Source: Marinifilum caeruleilacunae (GTDB taxonomy: Bacteria; Bacteroidota; Bacteroidia; Bacteroidales; Marinifilaceae). Taken from it: 64,000 nucleotides of DNA. The position numbers and the translations under genes are program-made. Below, piece by piece: positions 54,911 through 63,859 of this stretch. The stretch lies in the NCBI RefSeq assembly GCF_013141825.1, contig NZ_RZNH01000022.1, positions 21,450 through 85,449 on the forward strand, read 5' to 3'. Under the pieces are notes generated by a model. That model worked only from the letters and a program-made list of their open reading frames with translations, had not been told where the DNA came from and made no database searches. Numbering within the stretch: the first letter of the stretch is position 1; each line of letters opens with the position of its first letter.

Positions 54911-54979
54911 GGGGTATTCCGTAGCTTATGATTCAGTTGTAAGTAATGTATGTAGTAATTAAATCATAAAGAATACCCC
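54911..54979. repeat. Long imperfect inverted repeat
   Basis: Two paired blocks, GGGGTATTC with GAATACCCC and TTATGATT with AATCATAA, form a 69-base stem-loop with an uneven internal loop. It lies between cusB (end) and the FRG gene (start) and lacks a T run directly after it. Confidence 0.65.
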
Positions 54980-55092
54980 TTATAGCTTATTTCAATTTGT
55001 ATTTACAGGAAGACAGAAACCTTAGCGTAACCGCCATTCCTATAAGTAAAAACAAACTCTTTTTCATTTTGTTTGCATTTTCATTGATATTG

Positions 55093-56877
55093 TTAGTGAT
55101 GATGGTGACCATTATGCATTTGTTTAGGCATTTCCTGAATCAATGTATCGGTAACTTCACCACAATGAAGCATCACATCTCCGAAATAAGGATTCATGAT
55201 CTTATCTTCCAAACTTAACCAATAAGCTCCTGTATCATTGTCGGCCATCGGACAATATTGTATGTAAATCTTAGAGTCGATGGTACTTAAGGCTTTCATA
55301 CTCACAATTAACCCTTCGTTAAATGGTTTAAAAGCTTTTCTTTGTAGCTCCATATCTTCATTGTTGGTCATATCAGTAAGGTGCCTGTGCAACAAGTCGT
55401 ATTTTTCTTTCCAAAATTTTAATGCTCTTCCTTTCAGATTTACCTCCGAAGGATTCATTTTCAGTAAAGTTTTCATGAGTGATTTGGCAGCCCGATTGCT
55501 TTCTACGTCTTTGGTTTCAACCATGATATCTTTCAGATTCATGTAGGATGTTATCAGTGCATTTAATTTATTGGCAAAAGATTCACTTACATGTGCTTGT
55601 AATTTTGGAGTACCTGGTTTACTTCCAGGCTGGTTCATCATGCTGTATTTGTTGTTCAGCTGGGCAGCAGCATCTACCGTAAAGGTTCCCTTGCTAACCA
55701 CCTCTTCGCCCTCATCAATTCCATCCAAAACGATATAGGAATCACCCAAAGATTCTCCCAACTCAACATCTCGCATTTCGAAACCTCCATCTACTTTTAC
55801 ATAGGCAATGGAACGTTTCCCGGTCCACATAATTGCCGATTTTGGAAGAATTAACTCATTGCCATCCTGCTTAATATCAGCATAAACAATACCTGTGGCA
55901 AACATCTCTGGCTTTAGTTTATAATCGGGGTTGTCGATTTCTGTTCTTACTTTTAAAATCCTCGTTTTCGGATCAATTACCGGATCGATATAGCTTATTT
56001 TAGTGTGGAAAACCTCGGATGGTAAGGCTGCTACTGAATATTCAACTTCATCACCTTTCTGAATAAATGGTAAATCTTTTTCGTAAGCATCAAAAACGAG
56101 CCATACCTTTTTTAAATCAGCAATCTCGAACAGAATGCTTCCGGCTTTTACATAGGCTCCTTCGGCTACATTTCTTTGAAGTACATAACCAGACACATCG
56201 GCTTTGATATCAAACGATTCCATGATTTTACCAGTACTTTTAATCTTATCGATTTCCTGATCTGTTAACTTCCAGAATTTCAATTTTTGCTCTGCGGCTT
56301 TTAGTAATTCAGGATATTTATCACTGGTTTTGACGGCCTGTAGCAATTCTTGCTGTGCACTGATCAGTTTTGGTGCGTAAACACTAGCCAGTGTTTGCCC
56401 TTTCTTGATCTTTTCGCCTTCGAAGTTCACAAATAGTTTTTCAATTCTTCCATCGAAATGTATGGCTTGAGAGCCCATTCTTCTCTCATCGGTAAGCACT
56501 TTCCCATTCAGTAGAATTTCCTTGCTGATTTTGCCTTTTTCAGCCCGTACAGTTTCTACATTGGCAAGTTTGATTGCATCGGCATTCATTTCGATTACAG
56601 CAGGAGAAGAACTGCCACCGGTTTTGTCCAGGGGAATTAAATCCATTCCGCAAATTGGGCAATCTCCTTCTTTTGGCTGTTGAATTTGAGGATGCATCGA
56701 ACAGGTCCATGTACTGGCTTCAGCCTCATTCACGGTTTCTCCATGTTGATGCCCTTCATGAGAATGAGTACTCTCGCTTTTACCACCAAATAGTAACCAG
56801 CCCAATAATAATCCGACCAACAAAACAATTAACTTTTGTTGCCAGTTGCTTGTTATATATTCTAATAATTTTTTCAT
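55093..56877 (-). CDS. cusB: CusB-like periplasmic adaptor with heavy-metal-binding domain
   Basis: 594 residues. An N-terminal membrane anchor (LIVLLVGLLLGWLLF) is followed by a heavy-metal-binding domain at about 55-82 (WTCSMHPQIQQP and CPICGMDLIPL), a membrane-fusion hairpin and barrel region (about 110-410, with FDGRIEKLFVNFEGEKI and DVSGYVLQRNVAEGAYV), and a C-terminal DUF3347-like helical domain (about 430-590) that ends in a histidine cluster (NGHHHH). It connects the RND pump to the TolC-type channel and hands copper or silver ions over. Third pump gene of the operon, 86 bases after cusC. Confidence 0.92.
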   Translation of the reverse strand: MKKLLEYITSNWQQKLIVLLVGLLLGWLLFGGKSESTHSHEGHQHGETVNEAEASTWTCSMHPQIQQPKEGDCPICGMDLIPLDKTGGSSSPAVIEMNADAIKLANVETVRAEKGKISKEILLNGKVLTDERRMGSQAIHFDGRIEKLFVNFEGEKIKKGQTLASVYAPKLISAQQELLQAVKTSDKYPELLKAAEQKLKFWKLTDQEIDKIKSTGKIMESFDIKADVSGYVLQRNVAEGAYVKAGSILFEIADLKKVWLVFDAYEKDLPFIQKGDEVEYSVAALPSEVFHTKISYIDPVIDPKTRILKVRTEIDNPDYKLKPEMFATGIVYADIKQDGNELILPKSAIMWTGKRSIAYVKVDGGFEMRDVELGESLGDSYIVLDGIDEGEEVVSKGTFTVDAAAQLNNKYSMMNQPGSKPGTPKLQAHVSESFANKLNALITSYMNLKDIMVETKDVESNRAAKSLMKTLLKMNPSEVNLKGRALKFWKEKYDLLHRHLTDMTNNEDMELQRKAFKPFNEGLIVSMKALSTIDSKIYIQYCPMADNDTGAYWLSLEDKIMNPYFGDVMLHCGEVTDTLIQEMPKQMHNGHHHH

Positions 56878-56963
56878 TCTTTCTCTATTTTATGTGACTG
56901 CTACAGCCAAAGTGTAGAGTCTTATTATAGCTTTTGATATCATTTTACTCTTGTTGATTTCCT

Positions 56964-58196
56964 TTAGGATCCCAGGTACTTCATCTGTGCCAGGCTTTTT
57001 TGGACCTTAATCTGAGCTTCGATCTGCTTTTGCTGATAAATCCAGATTTTCTGTTGCATATTCAGCACCTCCTCGTAACGTTTAACAGAGCTTTCGTAAC
57101 TACTCGACAATATCTCGTAAGATTGCTTTGCTTTGGTAAGAAGGTTCTGATATAAGCTTTCATCTCTTTTACCGGTTTGGTACATTTCAAGAGCTTTTTG
57201 GTACTCCAGCTGCAATTGATTTAATTCGGATACTTTAAGAGCTTTAAATTCAGCTTGTTTTAGCTGGTTGATTTTTACCGCAGCCCGGTTCTTTTTTCTG
57301 AACACAGGAATACTTAGCGATATCATAGGCATAATTGCATCCTTGCCATTGTCTGCAACATCCATATCTTTTCGTTTGGCCAGAATTGCATAATCCAAAC
57401 CAATACCAATTTTTGGAAATGTGTTTAATTTGGATGCCTTTTCAGCAAATTCTGCTGATTCATGCAAGTGTTCCCAGCTTTCAATTCTGTTATGCTTATC
57501 GAATTCAATATTTGCCGTAGGAATACTTGCCGAAATCATAAAGGACTCATCTGTGGGCGTAATAACTTCCGTTTTTAACTTTCGATTCAATAATGTATTA
57601 AAAGCAATTTGCTGGGTCATCCTTTTGTCTTTAAAGAGGTCCAATTTCGAAATTAGCTCCTCTTTTAGCATTTGAATGTATAACACATTTACCATATCGG
57701 TCTGATCACTCTCATAACGCTTAAGGCTTTGCTCTTCCAAACGTTCCAAAATTTCTACACGCTTTCGAGTAAAAAATATTTTCTTGTCGGTAAGAACAAG
57801 ATCCAACCATGATTTGCTTACATTCATTTCAAGTTTAGCGCTTGCATCTAAATATTTTAAGTAGATGGCATGTGCCTCTAAACTAGCTTGTTGTTCTTTT
57901 GTGCCTAAAGTTCCAAACCATGGAAACATTTGAGAAACAGATAGTTTTGCCTTTTGTGCACCTACTCGTGTTTCAATGGATTGGATAAATACTCCTGCCG
58001 AAAAGCTCGGGTCGGGAAGAGATTTTGCCAGCGATACTTTCTCCATTGCTTGCTGATATTTTAAATCCATAGCTTTTAACTCCGGGTTATTAGCAATGGC
58101 AAAATCAATGTATTGTTTTACATCCTGTTTTGCAGTCTGGGCAAGTACTTTTGCACTTGCAAAAAATAAGAGCGCTATCATGATATAAATTCTCAT
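56964..58196 (-). CDS. TolC-family outer membrane efflux protein (CusC-like)
   Basis: The frame extends further upstream, but the ATG at 58196 starts a good signal peptide (MRIYIMIALLFFASAKVLAQ) and overlaps the cusA stop as ATGA, so I take that start; the product has 410 residues. Two repeats of long amphipathic helices and strands typical of TolC proteins are visible (IDFAIANNPELKAMDLKYQQA, and MISLSIPVFRKKNRAAVKI in the second half). It forms the outer membrane exit duct of the copper/silver pump. It lies between cusA and cusB, translationally coupled to cusA. Confidence 0.92.
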   Translation of the reverse strand: MRIYIMIALLFFASAKVLAQTAKQDVKQYIDFAIANNPELKAMDLKYQQAMEKVSLAKSLPDPSFSAGVFIQSIETRVGAQKAKLSVSQMFPWFGTLGTKEQQASLEAHAIYLKYLDASAKLEMNVSKSWLDLVLTDKKIFFTRKRVEILERLEEQSLKRYESDQTDMVNVLYIQMLKEELISKLDLFKDKRMTQQIAFNTLLNRKLKTEVITPTDESFMISASIPTANIEFDKHNRIESWEHLHESAEFAEKASKLNTFPKIGIGLDYAILAKRKDMDVADNGKDAIMPMISLSIPVFRKKNRAAVKINQLKQAEFKALKVSELNQLQLEYQKALEMYQTGKRDESLYQNLLTKAKQSYEILSSSYESSVKRYEEVLNMQQKIWIYQQKQIEAQIKVQKSLAQMKYLGS

Positions 58197-61100
58197 ACCA
58201 ATCCTCCTTTCTTCAGTTTGATTTCTTTGTACATGGCATAGAGTACAGGCACAACAAATAGTGTGATTAAGGCAATGGTCATGCCTCCAAATGCCGGAAT
58301 GGCCATTGGAATCATAACATCGGCCCCTCGACCTGTTGATGTTAAAATTGGAAGCAATGCCAATAATGTAGTTGCGGTTGTCATTAAACAAGGGCGAATT
58401 CTTTTCTTTCCAGCCTCGATTACCGATAACCTGATTTCGCTAATTGTTTTTGGTTTGTTTTTTTTGAACTCCTGTTCCAGGTAGGAAGCCATAATTACAC
58501 CATCATCGGTGGCAATTCCAAACAGGGCTATAAATCCAACCCAAACTGCTACACTTAAGTATACCGGGTGTACCTGGAATAAATCTTGGAGGTTTATTCC
58601 TAAAATAGAGAAATTTAGGAACCAGTCTTGACCATACAACCAAATCATGATAAAACCACCAGCAAAAGCAACGGCAATTCCACTAAATACCATTAATGTT
58701 GGAGCTATTCCCCTGAACTGGAAATACAGAATCAGGAAGATGATAATCAATACTACTGGAATGACAATTCCCAGCCTTTTTTCGGCACGTATCTGATTTT
58801 CGTAATTGCCTGTGAACTGAAAACTCACACCTGCCGGGACTTCCAGCTCGCCACTCTCAATTTTATTGGTGATAAAGGATTGAGCATCTTCCACAATATC
58901 CACTTCGGAATATCCCTCTTCTTTATCGAAAATAACATATCCAACCTGGAACGTGTTTTCGCTTTTGATTACCTGTGGTCCTTGAACATACTCAATGGTG
59001 GCAAGATCTTCCAATGGTATGGATTTTCCCATACTTGTTGGGATCAAAATCTTTTTCAGAAGATCAGGATCGTTTCTTAATTCACGGGGATACCTTACGC
59101 GAATTGGATACCTTTCTCTTCCTTCAACCGAATTTGTAAGAGTCATTCCACCAACCGCAATGGCCAAATGTTTTTGTACATCCTCAATTTGAAGGCCAAA
59201 TCGAGCAATCGCTTTTCTGTCAATTTTAATTTCCAGATAAGGTTTACCCACCATTCTTTCTGCAAAAACCGAAGCTTCATTTACACCAGGAACATCTTTT
59301 ACAATTTTTTCCAACTGCAAACCGAAACTCTCAATCTGCTTAAGATCACTACCCAAAACCTTGATGCCAATTGGTGCACGCATACCGGTTTGTAGCATCA
59401 CCAAACGGGTCTCAATAGGCTGTAATTTTGGGGCTGATGTAACGCCCGGTATTTTGGTAGCATTTACAATTTCTTGCCAGATATCGTCTGGCGATTTGAT
59501 GTGATCGCGCCATTGGCGATAAAACTCTCCAAAATCATCTGGGATGAATTCTCCATTTTCATCTTTTAAGAAGTTTCCATCTTCATCAAGCGCAAATCGA
59601 ATCCGTTTTCCGTAAGCATCAGTTTTGTATTCGCTTTTGTAGTTAATCACGTTTTCGTACATGGAAATAGGAGCAGGGTCTAAAGCCGATTCAACACGTC
59701 CTAATTTTCCAACCACCATATCTATTTCTGGGATATTGGCAACTGCCAGGTCTAAAAGTTGTAAAACCCTTTTGTTTTCTTCCATACCTGCATGCGGCAT
59801 TGAGGTTGGCATTAACAGAAATGAGCCTTCATCGAGCGCTGGCATAAATTCCTTTCCAATACCTGGATATTTATGATACATCTCTTTCCATACAGAAGTT
59901 GATGTAATATTGATCCCAATTTTATCGAAAGCATGTGCAAGAAAACCGAAGGTGTTAGCAAATCCTAACCAGATAATGACTGCCCAAAGAATGAGTAGGG
60001 AAGGAAGCGATAAAAACAAGAGTTTGTATTTCAATGCCCAGTTTAAAATTCTTTGATAGAAACGAATAAATACAAGGAAAATGGTTAAAAGCAGGGCAAT
60101 ACTTAAGATTACAAATATGAAGTTCGAAAATAAAGAATTTGAAGCTCCCAAAGGCAACCATTCCCTTGCAAGCAGGAATGAAACCGATAATGCTATAACC
60201 AGGATATTGGCATGATTCAGGTATTTATGATATTGCTGGTAAAAATGGCAGATAAAATTAATTGCTCCCAACACAATTATGGTGATACCTAACAAAGCCG
60301 AAGATGCAAAGAGCAAATAAAATCCCATGATTACTAAAAAAGCATTTAAGGCAATTTTAATTTTTCGTATTTCGGTTTTTATTGCAAATAACCAATGTGC
60401 CATGGCTGGCAGAATAATTACAGCCACTACTAAGGCCGCAATCAGTACAAAGGTTTTTGTAAAGGCCAGTGGACGAAAGAGTTTTCCTTCGGCAGCTTCC
60501 ATGCTAAACACAGGAATAAAACTAACGATGGTTGTTAGAACTGCAGTAATTACAGCCGGTGCTACTTCTGTTGTAGCCTCGAAAATGACTTGTCGAAGAT
60601 TCTTATCCGGATTTTTCATTTCCAGATGCCGAATCATATTTTCGGAGAGCACTATGCCTACATCAACAATGGTACCAATGGCAATGGCAATCCCCGAAAG
60701 GGCAACAATGTTGGCGTCTATATGAAAATAACGCATGCCTATAAAAGTCATTAAAACTGCGATGGGAATTAAAGCCGAGATAAGTATGCTCGCTCTTAAG
60801 TTCAATACCATAATAATGATAACGATAATGGTAATGATAATTTCGAGAGTTAATGCATCTTCAAGGGTTCCCAAAGTTTCATAAATCAGCTGTGTACGAT
60901 CGTAAAAAGGTACAATTGTAAGTTTTGAAATACTTCCATCAGCCAGCTGCTTCTCGGGTAATCCAACAGCCAGCTCTTCGATTTTTGCTTTTACATTGTT
61001 AATCACCTCTAATGGGTTTGCTCCATACCGGGCTACCACTACACCACCAACTACTTCGGCACCCATTTTATCGAGCACGCCTCTTCTGTCGGAAGGGCCG

Positions 61101-61951
61101 TAACTTACACGGGCTACATCTTTGATGCGTACAGGAGTATTATTGGTCATCTTCACAACAGCCTCTTCCAAGTCGGCCAATTGTTTCACATACCCAATGC
61201 CTCGCACAAAGTATTCGGCCTGGTTAATTTCTATGGTACGAGCACCAATATCAAGATTGGATTTTTTAACGGCGTTCATGATTTGCATGAGGTTCACCCC
61301 ATTGGCTTGCATGGCGGCAGGGTCAACATCTACCTGGTACTCTTTCACAAACCCACCTATGGAGGCTACCTCGGATACACCATCGGCGGAAGCCAGGGCA
61401 TATTTCACCTGGAAATCCTGAATGCTTCTTAATTCCTGAAGATCCCAACCACCAGTAACTTCTCCTTCAGGTGTTCTTCCTTCAAGGGTATACCAAAAAA
61501 TCTGTCCCAGCGCCGTGGCGTCGGGCCCTAGTGTTGGCTGAACACCATCTGGCAACAGGTTTTGAGGCAGGGAGTTCAGTTTTTCCAGTATTCTTGATCT
61601 GCTCCAGTAAAATTCAATATCATCTTTAAAAATGATGTAGATGCTGGAAAATCCAAACATGGAAGAGGAGCGTATGGTTTTTACACCGGGAATTCCCAGT
61701 AATGAAGTGGTTAAAGGATAGGTGATCTGATCCTCTATATCTTGTGGGGAACGGCCCATCCATTTTGTAAATACAATTTGCTGATTTTCACCAATATCAG
61801 GAATGGCATCTACGGCCACCGGATCTTTTGGCAAAAATTCGATTTTCCAGGGAAATGGTGATGTTATCAATCCCCAGGCAATAAATACAACCAGTAAAAT
61901 GGTTGTAATTAGCTTGTTCTCTAAAAAGAACTTGATGATTTTATTCAACAT
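58193..61951 (-). CDS. cusA: CusA-like heavy-metal RND efflux pump
   Basis: Starting at ATG 61951 (MLNKIIKFFLENKLIT) the product has 1252 residues; an upstream start adds 12. HME-RND landmarks: FPWKIEFLPKDPVAVDAIPDIG and VFTKWMGRSPQDIEDQITYPL near the N-terminus, and the TM4 motif GIAIAIGTIVDVGIVLSEN with the proton-relay Asp typical of the copper/silver group. The methionine positions of the E. coli CusA site appear kept (KEFMPAL, FLLMPTSM, PAPISM). It is about 200 residues longer than E. coli CusA because of an extra hydrophobic insertion around residues 540-680. Exports Cu(I)/Ag(I) with CusB and CusC. Confidence 0.94.
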   Translation of the reverse strand: MLNKIIKFFLENKLITTILLVVFIAWGLITSPFPWKIEFLPKDPVAVDAIPDIGENQQIVFTKWMGRSPQDIEDQITYPLTTSLLGIPGVKTIRSSSMFGFSSIYIIFKDDIEFYWSRSRILEKLNSLPQNLLPDGVQPTLGPDATALGQIFWYTLEGRTPEGEVTGGWDLQELRSIQDFQVKYALASADGVSEVASIGGFVKEYQVDVDPAAMQANGVNLMQIMNAVKKSNLDIGARTIEINQAEYFVRGIGYVKQLADLEEAVVKMTNNTPVRIKDVARVSYGPSDRRGVLDKMGAEVVGGVVVARYGANPLEVINNVKAKIEELAVGLPEKQLADGSISKLTIVPFYDRTQLIYETLGTLEDALTLEIIITIIVIIIMVLNLRASILISALIPIAVLMTFIGMRYFHIDANIVALSGIAIAIGTIVDVGIVLSENMIRHLEMKNPDKNLRQVIFEATTEVAPAVITAVLTTIVSFIPVFSMEAAEGKLFRPLAFTKTFVLIAALVVAVIILPAMAHWLFAIKTEIRKIKIALNAFLVIMGFYLLFASSALLGITIIVLGAINFICHFYQQYHKYLNHANILVIALSVSFLLAREWLPLGASNSLFSNFIFVILSIALLLTIFLVFIRFYQRILNWALKYKLLFLSLPSLLILWAVIIWLGFANTFGFLAHAFDKIGINITSTSVWKEMYHKYPGIGKEFMPALDEGSFLLMPTSMPHAGMEENKRVLQLLDLAVANIPEIDMVVGKLGRVESALDPAPISMYENVINYKSEYKTDAYGKRIRFALDEDGNFLKDENGEFIPDDFGEFYRQWRDHIKSPDDIWQEIVNATKIPGVTSAPKLQPIETRLVMLQTGMRAPIGIKVLGSDLKQIESFGLQLEKIVKDVPGVNEASVFAERMVGKPYLEIKIDRKAIARFGLQIEDVQKHLAIAVGGMTLTNSVEGRERYPIRVRYPRELRNDPDLLKKILIPTSMGKSIPLEDLATIEYVQGPQVIKSENTFQVGYVIFDKEEGYSEVDIVEDAQSFITNKIESGELEVPAGVSFQFTGNYENQIRAEKRLGIVIPVVLIIIFLILYFQFRGIAPTLMVFSGIAVAFAGGFIMIWLYGQDWFLNFSILGINLQDLFQVHPVYLSVAVWVGFIALFGIATDDGVIMASYLEQEFKKNKPKTISEIRLSVIEAGKKRIRPCLMTTATTLLALLPILTSTGRGADVMIPMAIPAFGGMTIALITLFVVPVLYAMYKEIKLKKGGLV

Positions 61952-62098
61952 GAAATAATCAATTACGAATGAATAATTATGAATCACTAATTATTTCGAT
62001 TTAGAAATGATCATGAAGAACCAGATGTATACACAAAAGTTACGGGTACCAGTTTAGCTTACGATAGACTCGTAAAAGATCATTTCCAATTGATTAAA

Positions 62099-62470
62099 TC
62101 ATAAACGGAATACCTGATTTACAACGCATAAATCAGGGAATGGAGGAGGAGAATCCTCGCAGCGAAAGTTATTTAATATATTAGTTGCGGATTCAAGTAC
62201 AACTGGTACAGCTTTGTAGGCAAACAATAAGTCGAATTGAGCCACTTCTACAAGATCGTAGGCCGTTGCCAAATAATCGGCATCAACTTGAATGAAATCT
62301 GTGCTTTCATTGCAACAGGCACATGGGGTTTCGCAACAGGAATCGGCTTCTATAAAGAAAGCGGTAGAGAAGATTTCTCCGCCCGAATAATGCTTATTAA
62401 TGCTTACTCCAGCTGTTGAAATCAGCAAGAGAAAAACCATCGTGATATGCACAAACTTCTTTGTTTTCAT
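62099..62470 (-). CDS. HYC_CC_PP-family small secreted protein
   Basis: 123 residues with a signal peptide (MKTKKFVHITMVFLLLISTAGVSI). The body matches the Bacteroidota HYC_CC_PP pattern: an N-terminal NKHYSGG (Ser in place of the usual Cys), a double-cysteine cluster DSCCETPCACCNE, and a late SPPPFPDLC. Members are found beside copper and cobalt-zinc-cadmium efflux genes, and the cysteines and histidine suggest metal binding or sensing in the periplasm (inference). It is the first gene upstream of cusA, 147 bases away and in the same direction. Confidence 0.82.
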   Translation of the reverse strand: MKTKKFVHITMVFLLLISTAGVSINKHYSGGEIFSTAFFIEADSCCETPCACCNESTDFIQVDADYLATAYDLVEVAQFDLLFAYKAVPVVLESATNILNNFRCEDSPPPFPDLCVVNQVFRL

Positions 62471-62644
62471 TCTTTTAAAGCATTATACATGAACAAAACT
62501 ATTAAATTATACAAGAATAACATGGCAAAAAGCAAACCTTAACAGTATATTAACAAGCCGTTAAGTATTGATAAGAAAGGAAATATCAGTGGGAATTTAT
62601 TGATAATTCATGTCTTATAATTCATCATTCTAAATTGTTTGTGT

Positions 62645-62652
62645 TATTTTTG
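62645..62652 (+). promoter_or_regulatory. Promoter element of the DEAD-box helicase gene
   Basis: TATTTTTG fits TAnnTTTG and is followed by CAGCC, exactly as at ridA. It argues that translation starts downstream at the GTG at 62677, not at the TTG at 62635. Confidence 0.65.
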
Positions 62653-62676
62653 CAGCCAATTAAAAAAAGAATAGCT

Positions 62677-63801
62677 GTGGAAACTTTTAAGGAACTAGGT
62701 GTAAATAAGAACATTGTAAAGGGATTAAATGAGTTGGGGATTGTGAATCCAACCCAGATTCAGAAAGAGGTAATTTCAGTTTTGGCAAATGCTGATACCG
62801 ATTTAATTGGTCAGGCACAGACAGGAACTGGAAAAACTGCCGCTTATGGTGTGCCATTGCTACATCGTATCAACCCAAAAGTTGATAAGGTTCAAGGGTT
62901 AATTCTTTGTCCGACTCGCGAGTTAGGATTACAAATTGCCAAGCAGTTATTTAAATTTACCAAACACAGCGAGAAGACTTTTACCGAATGTGTGTATGGT
63001 GGTGCTCCTATCGAAAAACAGATTTCAGCACTTCGTCGTCCAACACAAATTATTGTGGCCACGCCAGGTCGACTGATTGAATTGGTAAAGAAAAAGGCTG
63101 TTGATTTGACTCATGTGAAAACCGTTATTTTGGATGAGGCAGATGAGATGTTGAGCATGGGATTTAAAGATCAGCTGAATGAAATTCTGACCTACCTATC
63201 AAGAGTAGAAAACAAGTGGTTGTTTTCAGCTACCATGCCACAGGGTATCAAGCAAATTATTAAGCGCCATATTTCTAAAACGGCCCACCGAATTGAAGTG
63301 AGTGGTAAGAATGTTGTAAACAAGAATATCAAACACCAGTTTGTTTTGTGCGACGATGCCGAGAAGTTATCGGTATTGATGCAATTCCTAAAATCGGATA
63401 CCAAAGCAAGAGGTGTAGTTTTCTGTAAAACAAAGGAAGCAGCGCAAAAGTTGAACCAACAACTACAATCGCAAAAGGTGAAGGTTGATGCCATTCATGG
63501 AGATTTAAAACAGATTGAGCGTAATAAAGTAATGCGTGCTTTCAAAAATGAGAAGCTTAGGATTTTGGTTGCCACCGATTTGGCTGCCCGTGGAATCGAT
63601 ATTGAAGGTTTGGCTTTTGTTGTGCATTACCAGTTGCCTGATAAGGAAGAGTATTACACGCATAGAAGTGGAAGAACTGCACGTGCCGGAAAAGAAGGTC
63701 TTTCTCTTTCATTGGTGAACCATAAAGAGATGAAGAGCTTGCGTTACTTTCAGAAAGCTTTAAATATCGGCTTTAGCCAAATTAGAGCGAAAAGACAGTA
63801 A
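62677..63801 (+). CDS. DEAD-box RNA helicase
   Basis: 374 residues from the GTG at 62677; the frame is open further upstream, but a promoter element lies inside that extension. Motifs in order: Q motif with PTQIQKEVI, motif I AQTGTGKT, Ia PTRELGLQ, Ib TPGRL, II DEAD (DEADEMLSMG), III SAT, IV VVFCKTKE, V ATDLAARGID and VI HRSGRTARAG. It lacks the long C-terminal RNA-binding tail of DbpA/CsdA types and ends shortly after motif VI, as in RhlE-like short forms. Likely role: RNA unwinding in ribosome assembly or mRNA turnover. An IS3 element lies about 60 bases downstream. Confidence 0.93.
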   Translation: METFKELGVNKNIVKGLNELGIVNPTQIQKEVISVLANADTDLIGQAQTGTGKTAAYGVPLLHRINPKVDKVQGLILCPTRELGLQIAKQLFKFTKHSEKTFTECVYGGAPIEKQISALRRPTQIIVATPGRLIELVKKKAVDLTHVKTVILDEADEMLSMGFKDQLNEILTYLSRVENKWLFSATMPQGIKQIIKRHISKTAHRIEVSGKNVVNKNIKHQFVLCDDAEKLSVLMQFLKSDTKARGVVFCKTKEAAQKLNQQLQSQKVKVDAIHGDLKQIERNKVMRAFKNEKLRILVATDLAARGIDIEGLAFVVHYQLPDKEEYYTHRSGRTARAGKEGLSLSLVNHKEMKSLRYFQKALNIGFSQIRAKRQ

Positions 63802-63859
63802 ATATAGGTTCAGGTTTACTACTGGGCTTTAAAAATATAAAAACCCACCAGCTTTGAAG

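Noticed and set aside
53990-54979. Complete phage-defence island
   Set aside because: Only one FRG protein and one STAS-like protein; no nuclease, helicase, methylase or recombinase alongside.
58197-58391. N-terminal extension of the CusC-like frame
   Set aside because: It lies fully inside the cusA coding sequence in another frame, and a proper signal peptide begins at 58196.
62635-62676. TTG start of the DEAD-box helicase
   Set aside because: A promoter element TATTTTTG lies inside this stretch, so the RNA probably begins downstream of it.
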